Assembly: GCA_021018995.1 (NCBI GenBank)
Contig: CM037587.1
Coordinates: 88,657,251-88,721,250 of the forward strand
From: Chloranthus sessilifolius
Lineage: Eukaryota > Streptophyta > Magnoliopsida > Chloranthales > Chloranthaceae
Direction: 5' to 3'
Length of the DNA stretch: 64,000 bases
Positions 12,166 to 23,211 of the stretch are shown here, piece by piece. The notes beneath the pieces are model-generated. The model searched no databases. It was not told where the DNA came from and worked only from the letters and a program-made list of their open reading frames with translations. Each line of letters begins with the position of its first letter. The first letter of the stretch is position 1. Position numbers and translations under genes: made by a program.

Positions 12166-12374
12166 CTGGCGCAACTAATAATTGCGCCAGTTATAACTTT
12201 GCCTAGTGCAACTATTAGTTGTACCAGGCCAATTCTCCCAGACTTTAAGCCTGGCGCAACTAATAGTTGCGCCAAGGTTAAAAGTGGGGCCCACCCTCGC
12301 GAGGCAACTTCCAACACTGTTCAAAACACTATTTTACTGTACATTTGCCTGCGCAACTAATAGTTGTGCCAGGC
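12166..12374 (+). repeat. Palindrome array in Tat-B U3
   Basis: Four copies (12166-12190, 12203-12227, 12251-12275, 12347-12374) of a 25-bp palindrome: arm CTGGCGCAACTA, central A, then the reverse-complement arm. Copy 3 is perfect apart from the last base. They lie upstream of the TATA box at roughly 40-95 bp spacing. Confidence 0.85.
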
Positions 12375-12642
12375 ATATGAACAATAACTATTGGATTTTA
12401 CCTCGAAAATTGTGATTGGGGTTTGACTTGTTGACCACCTCAGTCCTTGGGGTGTGTTTTGATAACTTTGTTGCACCCTTTTAATACCTATTTGCAACCC
12501 TTAAGTGATTTGAAATACTAACATATCATCCACCATTAAAGCCCATCTTCACACTTCTCTAAACCCTAGGAATCCTTAGATTAGAGATTACCTAATTGCT
12601 AACCCTAATTAGCATCTAAGTAGCCTCCTAACCTATCCTTTT

Positions 12643-12652
12643 CCTATAAATA
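12643..12652 (+). promoter_or_regulatory. TATA box of Tat-B LTR
   Basis: CTATAAATAG, followed by a C-rich stretch and TTGGTTTAAGGG, where the homology of the partial 3' LTR begins. Transcription would start about 25-35 bp downstream. Confidence 0.65.
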
Positions 12653-13379
12653 GAGCCCCCCTCCCCTTGGTTTAAGGGTTGAGAATTTTGCTTAAGAGAG
12701 AAAGAGCTCCAAGTGAGAAGTTCTTCCTCCCTTTGGTACATTATTTTCACCTAAAATTCAGAACTCAAAAACTCCTTCCCAAGCTTGCTCTTATACCCAA
12801 AAACCCTTAGCCTAGATGTGTGTGATCCCCTAGCCTCTCTTCTCTATCTCCTAACTAGTAGGCCTTAGTGGTTAGAACCTCTTTTTTCCACCATTCAAGC
12901 CTCCAAAAGCTCATCAAAAGCAAGTCAAGCAAGGTTCCTCTACGGTGCTACAAGGGCCCGAGGGCTCTGGCTCTCCCCTTTCTTCTCCTATCTCTTTCTA
13001 GCTCCCTCCATCCTCCCATTTATGTCGTTACGCCGCTGACTTTTCGGTAGGAACGGAGGGGCACAAATAGGATTCTAAGCCCTTTTAGACAAGATGAAGC
13101 TATTTTCTTTTCTTTTACTTCATTTTATTTTTGGTAATTAGTAGAGACCACGTTAAGCGGGTTGATTGGGTGCCTAACACCTTCCTGATCGATAACCGAA
13201 GCCCCTACCTAAGAGCCTTTGGTGTGGACCGGATTCAGAGTCATATTTTTAGCACTTCGGCGCTCATAAAAATGAACTAGGTTTCCCGGGACACCGAAAG
13301 CTCCGGGTGGCGACTCTATATTTTCATTAGAGAGCGCATCGTCGCGACGGGATCATCTCGATTCCCACGGTTGCACAGA

Positions 13380-13397
13380 TGGCGACTCTTAGCTAGT
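13380..13397 (+). other. Primer binding site of Tat-B
   Basis: TGGCGACTCTTAGCTAG starts 2 bp after the LTR. It fits the TGGCGACTC... class of primer sites (tRNA-Arg type) common in Tat elements, with a diverged 3' half. Confidence 0.65.
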
Positions 13398-14141
13398 AGA
13401 GCTTCCCCTTAAACTAGGCCCTTTTTTTATTTTTCTAATATTTTATTGCTCTTTTTTTTATTTTTTTTGCTATTTTTTTCACTCACCCCTCCGATTAAGT
13501 CACTTTACTTACCCCTACTTTTACGTCATTTACGAGCCTTAGCCGATTGGCGGGCCTACTTGCGCATTTGTCCTTTATTTTCTTTACTTTTCCATCATTT
13601 TAGTGCCTTAGCCGATTGGTGGGCCTACTTGTACACTCATATTTCATCAGTGGACGCCGGCCCGTAGTGGCGGCTCAGGATAATCACCCCCGGTCTTTGA
13701 ACTAAAGAAAACTTCCAAAAAAAAAGAAAAGCTTTGAAAAAATTAAAATTGAACCAAGTTAGGGAGCTTAATTAATTTGTTTTTACGGGATAGATTTTAA
13801 AAAAGGGTTGGGATTAGGCAAACATACAAACACCCGGGTCTTAGTATGGCGGCAGCCCCTATTGGTGATGATCCAAAAAAGTCCCAGCACACCTAGTATC
13901 TGAGAAGGCGCTCACACTTGAGGTATATCGGGTGGGTTCCTATTCCAAAGCTTAAAACCCTTGGGGAGCGCGCTAGCGAGTTATACCGGACTCAAACCCT
14001 TTAGGTGCGGTGAGGAGAAAATCGATCACCAAAAATTAGCTCAGTTCCCGGAAGCCTAGCTTCCACAAAAAAAAAACTAAAAAAAGAGACTCATTTCGAG
14101 TGTTGGTAGTTGTTGTCATCAGTTTTGGAGCATCAGTTTTT
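13398..14141 (+). other. Tat-B leader
   Basis: No gene. It contains T-rich stretches and a direct repeat of about 38 bp carrying CCTTAGCCGATTGG and GGGCCTACTTG (13537-13575 and 13602-13640, offset about 66 bp). The region around 13850-14060 is unique within the window. Confidence 0.55.
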
Positions 14142-14310
14142 GCCTGGTGCAAGTATTAGTTGCGCCAGTGAAAAAAACTGGAATTCATAACTAGCGCAAC
14201 TAATAGTTGCTCTAGCTTTAAAATCCACATTTTTACCTTGGCGCAACTAATAGTTGCACCAGTGTAAAAATAGTATCCTGCAACCTGGGCACATGTATTA
14301 GTTGCGCCAG
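14142..14310 (+). repeat. Palindrome array in Tat-B leader
   Basis: Four more copies of the U3 palindrome (about 14144-14168, 14191-14215, 14238-14262, 14286-14310), at a regular 47-48 bp spacing. They are more decayed than the LTR copies. Being downstream of the primer site, these would be transcribed. Confidence 0.82.
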
Positions 14311-14994
14311 GTCTATTTAACAGCACCCCAGCTCGAATCTGTGGCCTTCTTCACCTCCCGAGTCCCCTGATCAGTGTGCTAAGTACCTTATTTAGGCCTC
14401 GCCATCTCCAACACCCAATACGCCCCCCGTCGGTCAAAAGAGGGTAACTTCTTTTTGGCTCATTCCGGGGGATCGAGTAGTCTGCCTCAATTTCCGTGCC
14501 TTCAATAGATCGAAGGTTCTCCTTCGATTCTTCCAAAGTGCATCGGAATCGTCACCGCGGGTCTTGAATTAAGGTACGAGAGCCACCCGAAAAGGGAATT
14601 CCAAGGCCTCGAAACCTTTGTTTTTTAAAACTTTTTCAAAAAATTCAAAATATATATATAATATATATAGTTTATGGTGCCAGCACAACGGCATCATCTT
14701 GCCCTCCGCCGTCCCGTAGGGGAAGAAGGAGGAGGATTTTTGGGCCTTATCCAAGGCACCCTTACCTGACCCACTCCCAAAGAATGTCGTGGGTAGTGGA
14801 CCCAGCTTGCGTCGATCCCGACTCATCCTCGCCACATTCTCCAACCCACTCCCATTCGGGAGAAGTTTTTTCCACCATCCCCCTCACCCAACCCCTTTAC
14901 CGTTAACGGCCCATTTGGTGCCCCCATTTTCTCAACCGATACCCCCCAAAATATCCAAAGTCCTACCCCCCATTCTCCATCTTTTGCCCAAACC
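14311..14994 (+). other. Tat-B leader to gag start
   Basis: No confident gene. A short AT run (14650-14668) is present, and 14789-14994 is already Pro/His-rich in a different frame from the main gag frame that opens at 14995. The gag start may therefore lie upstream and be frameshifted. Confidence 0.4.
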
Positions 14995-16130
14995 ATGCCC
15001 ATACCAAATCCGACCCATTTCCCATCCACACAAAACCCAAACCCATTTTACCATTCCGCATTCATGCCCCAATTCCCATCATCCCCCTATAGACCAGATC
15101 CACCCACATTCACATACACCACTTTTGCCTATCCGTCCCCCTGCAAAATCCCCCATCCATCCGGGTCATGCCCATTTTTTTTGGGGTCATGCCCAACTTT
15201 CCTCATCCCTCCTCATCATGTCCCCCCATCATCCCAAAACATACCCAATACATCCCCTCATCTACCCCATACCCCCCCACCTACCATGGTCATGCCCGAT
15301 TATACCAAAGTCATGCCCAATTTTCCCGCCACCTCCATCCCATCTATACCCCATCATCCCTTAAATCCCTCATCTCCATCCAACCCTCCCTCCACGACCA
15401 TGATGGAGGAGATGTTCCAAGCCTATTCCATGTGGAAGGCTTCTCAAAACACCCCCCCACCTCCTTCACACCCCATGTCCCTAAACTCGTCTCACACCCT
15501 ATCTAATCTCCATGCCTCACTCCCCCATGACCCCCATCAACCCCCCATAATCCACACCACTCAAACCCCCATTACCCACTTACCCCAAGGCCCATTGGCC
15601 CAAACCCCCTTTTCTCACATATCCCAGGGGCCCATGGCCCAATACCCCACCACCCAAACCTACCCAGGGCCTATGGCCCAGACCCATCAAGGGCCCATGG
15701 GCCAAACCTATCAATGGCCTGTGGCCCAAAATGGCCAAGGATTCATGGCCCAAACCCAAACCCAAACCCCACACTCATACCTTCCACAATACCCCCAACA
15801 TTTAATCCAACCTTCACAGCCGGGACAAACCCATGCCATACCTCAAACCCAATTCTCCCATGGCCCCACACCCCAAGGCCATCTCCAAACTTTCCCCCAT
15901 ACCTAATGGCCCCATCAGGCCCCACCTTAAAACCAAATTCCCATCACCCAACAAATCTTTTCTCATCCCCAATGGGCTCACCCAACCCCCACTCATGTTG
16001 TTCCCATCCAACCCATGCAACAACAACAGGAGAATTCTGCCTTCGCTACACACTATGCCGACCAGCAGTATGAAGAGGACGAGATTAGGAATAGCGGGGC
16101 CTATGCTGGGGCTTTGACCACCTCAACGCT
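14995..16130 (+). pseudogene. Tat-B proline-rich gag N-terminal extension
   Basis: The frame 14995-15906 (303 residues) is rich in Pro, His, Gln and Ser. It includes an amphipathic segment (MMEEMFQAYSMWKASQ) at about residues 138-153 and then a run of heptapeptide-like repeats QGPMAQT with variants, about six copies at 15590-15750. Neither a signal peptide nor a membrane segment is visible. It stops at 15906, and homologous composition continues in another frame to about 16130. Function unknown; position suggests a gag spacer ahead of the capsid. Confidence 0.6.
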
Positions 16131-16255
16131 CCTCCCATAATTTCCCACCCCCTGGTGGCTCAGAGTGAAGTCCAACTGACGGCCGAGAAAGCGACCCCTA
16201 TATCAAAAGAGTCAGAATAGCTGAAAGAACAGTTAGACAAAATACAAAGCAGCTG

Positions 16256-17084
16256 ATGAAAATGGGTGGTACTGAAATCCTTGCCATGGACTTCATAGAC
16301 TTATGTCTATTCGCTGAGGTCCCCCTGCCCCCCAAATTTAAAATGCTAGCCTTCGATAAATATAATGGCACTGGCAATCCTATTGTGCACCTGAAGTCCT
16401 ACTGTAGAGACATGTGCCAATACGGGGAGGACGAAAGTGCTAATAAAAATCTTTCAAAAGAGTCTGACCGGGCCGGCTTTACGATGGTTCACATCTTTAG
16501 AATCATGTATGATGAAAACGTGGAGGGACTTGACGCACCTCTTTCAAGAACAGTATGTCTACAATATAGACATCGAGCCGCATAAGTCTAACTTGGCCCA
16601 TTTAAAGCAGAACCAGAACGAGACCTTCAGCGACTACTTGGGGCGATGGAGAGCATTGGCAGCTCAGGTCAGGAACAGAATACCTGATGATGAACAGATA
16701 GAGATGATTTCAAAAAACACTCTGCCAGTGATTTCGGACTTTTTGGTATATCAGCAGTAGACCAGCTTCACTAATCTGGTGAGAAATGCTAACCGATGCG
16801 AGGACGCCATCAGGGAGGAGCGTCTGAATAAGAAGATGCCGAGTGGACCTAGTGGGGTTAGAAGATTTTCAGAGCAAAGGAACGAGAAGAGAACAAGGGG
16901 CGATGTCCAGAACATAGTCAATACCTGGCCCAATAACAATACAACCCCATTTCAATTTCAGGCTGTCCCACCAACACCCGTTCGGCCTGAGCAGACGCAA
17001 AGAATGGGGAATGGGCAAGGAATGCAAATGACCCTGGAACAGAGGAGAGCCCACTACGACCGAGTCTTCACACTTCTGGGGTAA
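16256..17084 (+). pseudogene. Tat-B gag capsid core
   Basis: Matches the retrotransposon gag family. It opens with the PPKFKMLAFDKYNGTGNP lead-in, then LTGPALRWFTSL, TWRDLTHLFQEQY and QNETFSDYLGRWRALAAQV. The frame switches once near 16440-16500, where two frames overlap, and a TAG interrupts at 16758-16760. The protein would form the virus-like particle around the element RNA. Confidence 0.8.
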
Positions 17085-17087
17085 TCA

Positions 17088-17962
17088 TTGAGTGTACTTT
17101 TACCCCTGTTAGTAGAAAAGCGATTAGTGGCTATCCGCCAACCACAACCTCCTCCTCACCCAATCCCAAGGAACTATGACCCAAATACCCACTGTAATTT
17201 TCATCAGGGTCTGGGTCACCCTACTGACCGCTGCTTCCCATTGAAGCATGCCATTCAGGATTTGATCGATGTCGAGAAAATCATTCCCCCTGCACCCTCT
17301 CAGCATGTTATTATATTAACCAAGTGTTACTACCCCCACATCCCACCGGAGGAGCAGGTCCCAAACCCACCGTCGAAATGATAGAAGATGAGGAGGAGTT
17401 TGAATTTGACTCATCCAATTATATCAGTGATGGGGAGAGTTATGTATCACCTTTGTCAAGAAATATAGAAGAGGGGAACGTAGGGGTAATTGAACCCCTA
17501 AATTTGTCAGAATACTTCCCCAACCCAACCCCGCAATTCGAACCCTTGGATCTCCGGGAATACTTTCCGTCCACCACACCCGTCAATTATGTAAATATCA
17601 ATGCATACCAACCATACACCACCACCCCCAGCAATTACTCAGTAAACCAACAAACCCCCAATCCTCCACCTCCAATAAATTACCAATGGCCTGCTCCCAC
17701 CCCACTACCCCTAGTTCAACCTCCTTCAAACTCCACCGCCCCCGTCAACCACCAAATGGCCTATCAAACCCCTAATCCTCCCCCAGTACCACCGCCCTCA
17801 AGCTTCACTACCCCCATTTGGCCCAATTTTTCCACCCAACCTGCCACCACTGAAATAAATCAGGTGTTGCCCACACCCTCTGAGCCCGCAATACAAGTGC
17901 TTCAAGTGCCGGCAGTCGTACCTTTCGACTCTCATGATCCTCATCGGTCCGCTAAGCTCTGA
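17088..17962 (+). pseudogene. Tat-B zinc-knuckle and acidic/proline spacer
   Basis: 17088-17381 includes a Cys/His cluster (CNFHQGLGHPTDRC) typical of the nucleic-acid-binding end of Tat gag. A frameshift follows. 17324-17962 starts acidic (EDEEEFEFDSSNY) and continues as Pro/Asn/Thr-rich low-complexity sequence, matching Tat-A 8.4-9.1 kb. No enzyme signature. Confidence 0.65.
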
Positions 17963-18099
17963 ACAAGCAGATGTCAATCTTGGCGATGCTTGAGCAAGAG
18001 AGAAGGCGGAACTTTGATACCAGGTCAGGAAGGATATCGAAGTAGCCAGAGGCACCAACAGCACCACAGGCCCAACCAGAGGGAAAGAAAGATAATGAT

Positions 18100-18786
18100 G
18101 TGAACCCTTTCGAAAAAATGAGTCGGGAACATATATTAGAGACTCAACTAAGGAGAATGCTTGCCCAGATCACCGTCTGGGATCTGTTGATGACGTCCCC
18201 ACTCCATTTTCAAGCATTAATGGGGGCATTAAAAAATGCACATGTATCACTCCAAGTTAGCCCAGATGAAGTCAGGCAGATAATTGGGCAAGTGATGGCT
18301 CCGAATGCCATTTCATTTTCTTATACTGAATTGCCAGAAGAAGGGAGTAGCCACTCAAAGTCTTTAAATATAACAGTTGATTCTGGAAACATGGTAATCC
18401 CCTTGGTACTAATTGATAATGGGTCTGCATTAAATATATGCCTGTTAAGAACCACCACCAAGATCGGGGTTGATTCGTGCATGTTAAGGCCCACCAGAAC
18501 TAGCGCTAGAGGGTTTGATAATACCAGGAGAGAAATAATGGGAGAAATTGATCTTGAGCTGTTGATAGGGCCAATGACCTTTTCCATCTTGTTTCAAGTC
18601 ATGGATATCAAATCCTCATTTAATCTATTATTGGGACGCCCATGGCTGCACGAGGTCGGAGTTATACCTTCCACCTTGCACCAGAAACTCAAGTTGTGTC
18701 TGAGCACAAAATCGTTACAATCATCGGGGAGGAGCATAGTGAGAAAGAAAAGGTCGCCAATAGCATCGAAAGACCCAATATGTTAG
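18100..18786 (+). pseudogene. Tat-B aspartic protease
   Basis: A 228-residue frame. The active-site box is LIDNGSALNIC (about 18410-18440), with the family's D-N/T/S-G-S pattern. The flap-side/C-terminal signature is LLLGRPWLHEVGVIPSTLHQKL (about 18625-18690). The start at 18100 is the first Met of the frame and probably not a real initiation site, because protease is normally cut from a polyprotein. It precedes the linker at 18.8-20.0 kb. Confidence 0.8.
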
Positions 18787-19979
18787 ATATACGGCACACC
18801 GCTGAGGATGTCAACCTTCACAATTTCAAATATGAGGTATCAGCCATACTCTCAGAACTCATTGAGGGCATCATGGCTAAATCAAGAGGCGGTATGGTAG
18901 TGGCAGTGGCAATTCTCCAAAGGTGGGGTTATCAGAAAGGAAGGGCTCTGAGACCTAGATTACAAGGAAGAAAAGAGCCAGTTGTCGCCAAGGGGTAGAA
19001 GGTCCGATTCGGGTTAGGATACAAGCCCACAGAAGAAGAGGTCCGTGAGGCCAAAGAGAAAGCCAGGGTCGCCGCGGCTGCAAGAGCTCGAGGAATCAAC
19101 ATAGAAGAGAAACCTTGCCCTAAGTCGCACATCAGGGATTCCTTTGTCAGCGCAGGGATTGTAAAGATCGATTGGAATGGGGCAACCCATTTGACCCCAC
19201 ACAAACACATAGCCCCAGTCCATCCCACCAATCCTCAGATCTCCCTTCCCAGCTTGGAGATAGATTTGGCTGCATTGTCCCTTTCAGAGGAGCGACAGTC
19301 GGTACCTGAACGAACCCCCCTGTGGTGAATCACCATAAAACTGAGTTATCGTTTGAGGACATGATCTCAGACGAAATGGGGATCAATATGATGGAGGCTG
19401 ACTCCAATGAGCCATATCAGTCAGTACCCTCCATCCCAACGGGTAAAGAAGTGGCCCCTCAGGTACGCAACTGGGCATCTTTGCCCCAAACCCTGGAAGC
19501 GGGGAGTGGCCTAACATTTGGCACTCGTTTCCCAAAAAAAAATAACCTATAAAAAGTGAGAGAAGCCCTTGGAAAATAATACCTTGTGTATTTAGCAACC
19601 CGCCTTGCCAAGCGTATGCCTTCGAAGAAAACAAAAATCTCAAAAACATGGAAAAAATACAAAATCTCAAAAACATGGAAAAAACACAAAATCGCAAAAA
19701 CATTGAAAAAATCCAAAGTCCAAAAATATTGTCATTTAAAATTTTAGAAAATATCCCACAAAAGGATGCCTTAATCAAAATGCCCGTCCCATGTGAAATC
19801 GACCCCTTCCATGTAGAAATACAAGAAGAGGTAGGGATCACGAGTCTGGACGAGGATGTCCCCTTCAAGGAGCTCCCCAATGAGCTCCTTGACCAATTTG
19901 TCAACTTTGAGTATGGCCCTACCTTCATTGTCGAAGAAATCGAAGACGGCAATCTAGGAACTGAGGAGGTTCCCAGGAT
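18787..19979 (+). pseudogene. Tat-B protease-RT linker
   Basis: Low-conservation linker in several frames. 18642-18998 and 19322-19552 are short frames, and 19648-20166 opens the frame that runs into the reverse transcriptase. A 27-bp tandem repeat at about 19636-19725 adds Lys/Asn/Met-rich repeats that Tat-A lacks. Confidence 0.6.
19636..19725 (+). repeat. Tandem 27-bp repeat in Tat-B linker
   Basis: About three to four copies of a unit containing CTCAAAAACATGGAAAAAA, keeping the reading frame and encoding a KNMEKIQ-like peptide. Tat-A has only one equivalent unit near 5400-5450. Confidence 0.75.
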
Positions 19980-20900
19980 AACCAAAATCGGAACGTCACT
20001 GTCTCCTGAGGAAAGAAAAAGCATGATCGACTTCCTTCGGTCATACCAAGACATTTTTGTCTGGTCATACGAGGACATGCCTGGTCTGGATGCTGATTTG
20101 GTCGAGCATGAGTTGCCCCTCTACCCTGATATGAAGCCAGTAAAGAAGAAGCTGAGACGTCTCTGACTCGAGTGGATGTTAAAAGTCAAAGATGAGGTCA
20201 TCAAGCAGTATGACGCCGGGTTTCTCATGGTATCTAAATACCCATAGTGGTTAACCAATATCATGCCTGTACTGAAGAAATATGGAAAGGTCCACATGTG
20301 TATCAACTTTTGCAATTTGAACAAAGTAAGCCCAAAGGATGATTTCCCATTGCCACACATCAACATCTTGGTCGATAACATAGCTAAGCACGGGATGCTT
20401 TGTTTTATGGATGGATTCTCATGATACAATCAGATCAAAATGGTAGAGGTTGATCGCGAGAAGACAGCGTTCATTACCCCTTGGGGAACCTTTTGCTATT
20501 GAGTCATATCATTCGGGCTGAAGAATGTCGGTGCAACGTACCAGAGAGCTATGACTACACTATTTCACGACATGATGCACCGAGAGATTGAAGTGTATGT
20601 CGATGACATGATAGCCAAATCATCGGAGCAAAGCGACCATCTGGTAAACCTTCAGAAGCTATTTGAAAGGCTGAGGAAGTATTCGACTACGACTGAATCC
20701 ACAGAAGTGCGCATTTGGCGCCATGTCAGGGAAACTATTAGGATTCATCGTCAGTAGGAGGGAGATCAAGGTCGACCCAATCAAAGTCAAAGTCATCACT
20801 AAAATGCCACCACCCTCTACCTAGAAAGAGATTAGAGGGTTTCTGGGTAGAATACAGTATATCAGTCGGTTCATTGCACAGCTAACTCCAATCTGCACGC
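19980..20900 (+). pseudogene. Tat-B reverse transcriptase (stops)
   Basis: Copies element RNA into DNA. The frame shows the lead-in LSPEERKSMIDFLRSYQDIF, then the fingers/palm region with ITPWGTFCY and the catalytic box YVDDMIAKSSEQ (about 20594-20630). In-frame stops occur at about 20164, 20247, 20422 and 20501, and a frame change follows near 20700-20760. Most stops look like single-base changes from Arg, Gln or Gly codons when compared with Tat-A. Confidence 0.85.
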
Positions 20901-21906
20901 CAATCTTCAAGTTACTAAGGAAGAATATGCCCATTGAATGGAACGATGATTGTCAGGCAGCGTCCAAAAAAATCGAAAGCTACCTCCTTAATCCACCTGT
21001 TTTGGTACCACCTGAGCCAGGGAGACCACTCTTGATGTATCTCTTCATGACGGAAGTTTCGATGGGATGTATCTTGGGGCAGCACGATGAAAGGGAAGAA
21101 GAGAGCAAGCTATTTACTATCTGAGCAAGAAGTATACTGATTATGAAGCGCGCTACTCTAATCTGGAGAAAGCATGCCTGGATCTTGTATGGGCTACTCA
21201 AAGGCTCCACCACTACTTGCTATCTCAGGCGGTTCTGCTCTTGGCTAGAATGGACCCATTGAAATACCTATTTGAAAAGCCAGCTCTCACTGGACGAACT
21301 GCACGATGGTAACTTTTATTATCTGAATTCGACATCACGTACGTCACTCAGAAGTCGATCAAGGGGCAGACGCTTACTGATCATCTTGTCGACATTCCTT
21401 TACCTGATTATGAGCCTTTGAGAACTGAGTTCCTCGATGAGGACATCCTATTCATGACAGAAGACGATATAGAAGAAGCAGAAGAATCATGGGTAATGCA
21501 CTTTGACGGGGCAACAAATGTCGAGGGCCAAGGAGTTGGCGCCATCCTGATTTCACAGAAAGGATCTCACGTATCGATCTCTATCAAGCTCAACTTCCCT
21601 TACACTAATAATATGGCTGAGTACGAAGCTTGCGTCGCTGGTCTGCAAGCGGCTCTCGATCTGAACGTAACTCACCTTCGAGTATTTGGCGATTCACAAT
21701 TAATCATATGTCAGACGAATGGTGACTGGAAGACGAAAGATGAGAAACTGATCCCCTATCATGAACACCTCGAGGATCTGATAGCTAGCTTCCAACATGT
21801 AACTTTCTCATGCGTCCCCTAAATAAGGAATCGCTTTGCCGACACATTAGCAACTTTGGCATCAATGATTGAAATCCCCTATGGTGTTGAGATGAAGTCG
21901 ATCATG
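20901..21906 (+). pseudogene. Tat-B tandem RNase H domains
   Basis: First, the gypsy-type RNase H (20927-21330) with LLMYLFMTEVSMGCILGQHD and a DPLKYLFEKPALTGRTAR connection; it has a stop at 21122 and a frame change. Second, an additional RNase H (21418-21822) with D in MHFDGATN, E in MAEYEACV and D in FGDSQLI, ending at a stop where RARN-type residues are expected. The second domain is the archaeal-type RNase H typical of Tat elements. The acidic triad is intact, so the domain decayed late. Confidence 0.82.
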
Positions 21907-22039
21907 ATCGAGCAGAGGAATGAGCTGGCCTTCTGCCTCCAGATTGAGGAACCTACAAAGCCTGATGATGAGCCACCTTGGTTCTCAGATATCAAGAATT
22001 TCCTCGAGACCCTAACTTTCCCAGAGGGTACATCAAAGA

Positions 22040-23211
22040 CAGACCGACGAACCATTCAACATTTAGCGGTAGGTTACGTCATTTACGGGGAATGCCTCTA
22101 CAAGCGATCATACAATAACATCTTACTTAGGTGCCTCACTGAAAGTGAAGCGGTCAATATTATGAAAGAAATCCATGAAGGAGTATGCGGAGCCCACGTC
22201 AGCGGTCACATGCTCACTAAGAAAATCCTACGGCAGGGATACTTTTGGACCACCATGGAATCGGATTGTTGCAAACATGTTAAAAATGCTACAAGTGTTA
22301 AGAACACTCCTGCAATTGATCTTCACTACACGACCACTCCTTGGCCATTTGCTACCTGGGGCCTTGACGTTGTCGAAATGGTTAAGCCTAAAGTATCAAA
22401 CGGACATCGGTTCATCCTCGTCACCATTGAATACTTCACCAAGTGGGTGGAAGCAGCGTCATATGCCAACATCACGGCTAGTCACATTGAGAAATTCCTC
22501 AAGAACAATATTGTGTGCCGATTTTGAGTACCCAAAGATATCATCACGGACAACGGCACAAACTTTGCGAATAAGCGCATTCGAGACTTCTGCGAGCAAT
22601 ACAAGATCAAGCACCATCGCTCATCCCCTTATTGGCCTCAAACTAATAGGGCTGTGGAAGCCGCAAACAAGACAGTCATCTACATCCTTGAGAAAATGGT
22701 CGTCACTTATCAAGATTGGAGCGAAATGCTGCTATTTGCTTTGTGGGCCTATCGAACATTGATCGGTACCGCTACAAGGGCAACACTATTCTCCCTTGTG
22801 TATGGAACCGAGGTCGTCCTCCCAGTAGAGGTTGAACTACCATCACTCTGAATCCTCATAGAATCAGGCTTACTCAAAGCAGAAAGAGAGAGATCCCACT
22901 TTGAACAATTAAACTTATTGGACGAGAAGAGACTCCTAGCCTTGTGTCACACTCAAGTTTACTAGGCACGAATCGCACGCGCTTACAATAAATGTGTCCG
23001 TGGTCGAGATCTAAAGGTAGGAGACACTGTGCTGAAGAAGATCTTCCCATCCCTCCATGCCGATCCGAGGGGAAAGTTCAAGCCAAACTGGGAAGGACCT
23101 TAAGTCATCCGAGAAGTGCTACCGAGGTACGCCATCCGCTTCGCCACCATGGACAGAGATCATCTTCCTGAGCCCATCAATGCTGGATATGTCCGACGGT
23201 TCTACTCTTAG
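22040..23211 (+). pseudogene. Tat-B integrase
   Basis: The N-terminal zinc region (HEGVCGAHVSGHMLTKK) retains the histidines, but the following Cys pair is degraded. The core keeps D in GLDVVEM, D in IITDNGTNFAN and E in RAVEAANKT, separated by a TGA at 22526. The C-terminal segment runs from LVYGTEVVLPVEVELPSL to a terminal RRFYS and TAG at 23209-23211. Stops also occur at 22849 and after. No chromodomain follows, as expected for a Tat element. Confidence 0.85.

Larger units (their letters stand above)
11774..13377 (+). mobile_element. Tat-B 5' LTR
   Basis: The 1604-bp LTR begins TGTAGACACC and ends GGTTGCACA. A TATA box (CTATAAATAGAG) is near 12645, so U3 is about 11774-12670. U3 holds four copies of a palindromic motif. 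The right 711 bp (12667-13377) match the truncated 3' LTR at 26160-26871 with a few percent differences. Confidence 0.9.

Noticed and set aside
12166..14310. A CRISPR-like array
   Set aside because: Units are self-complementary words within an LTR and leader of a plant retroelement. There are no constant-length unique spacers and no cas genes.
15580..16053. Minus-strand open frames rich in Gly, Leu and Met
   Set aside because: They are the complement of the Pro/His-rich gag repeats and have no independent signature.
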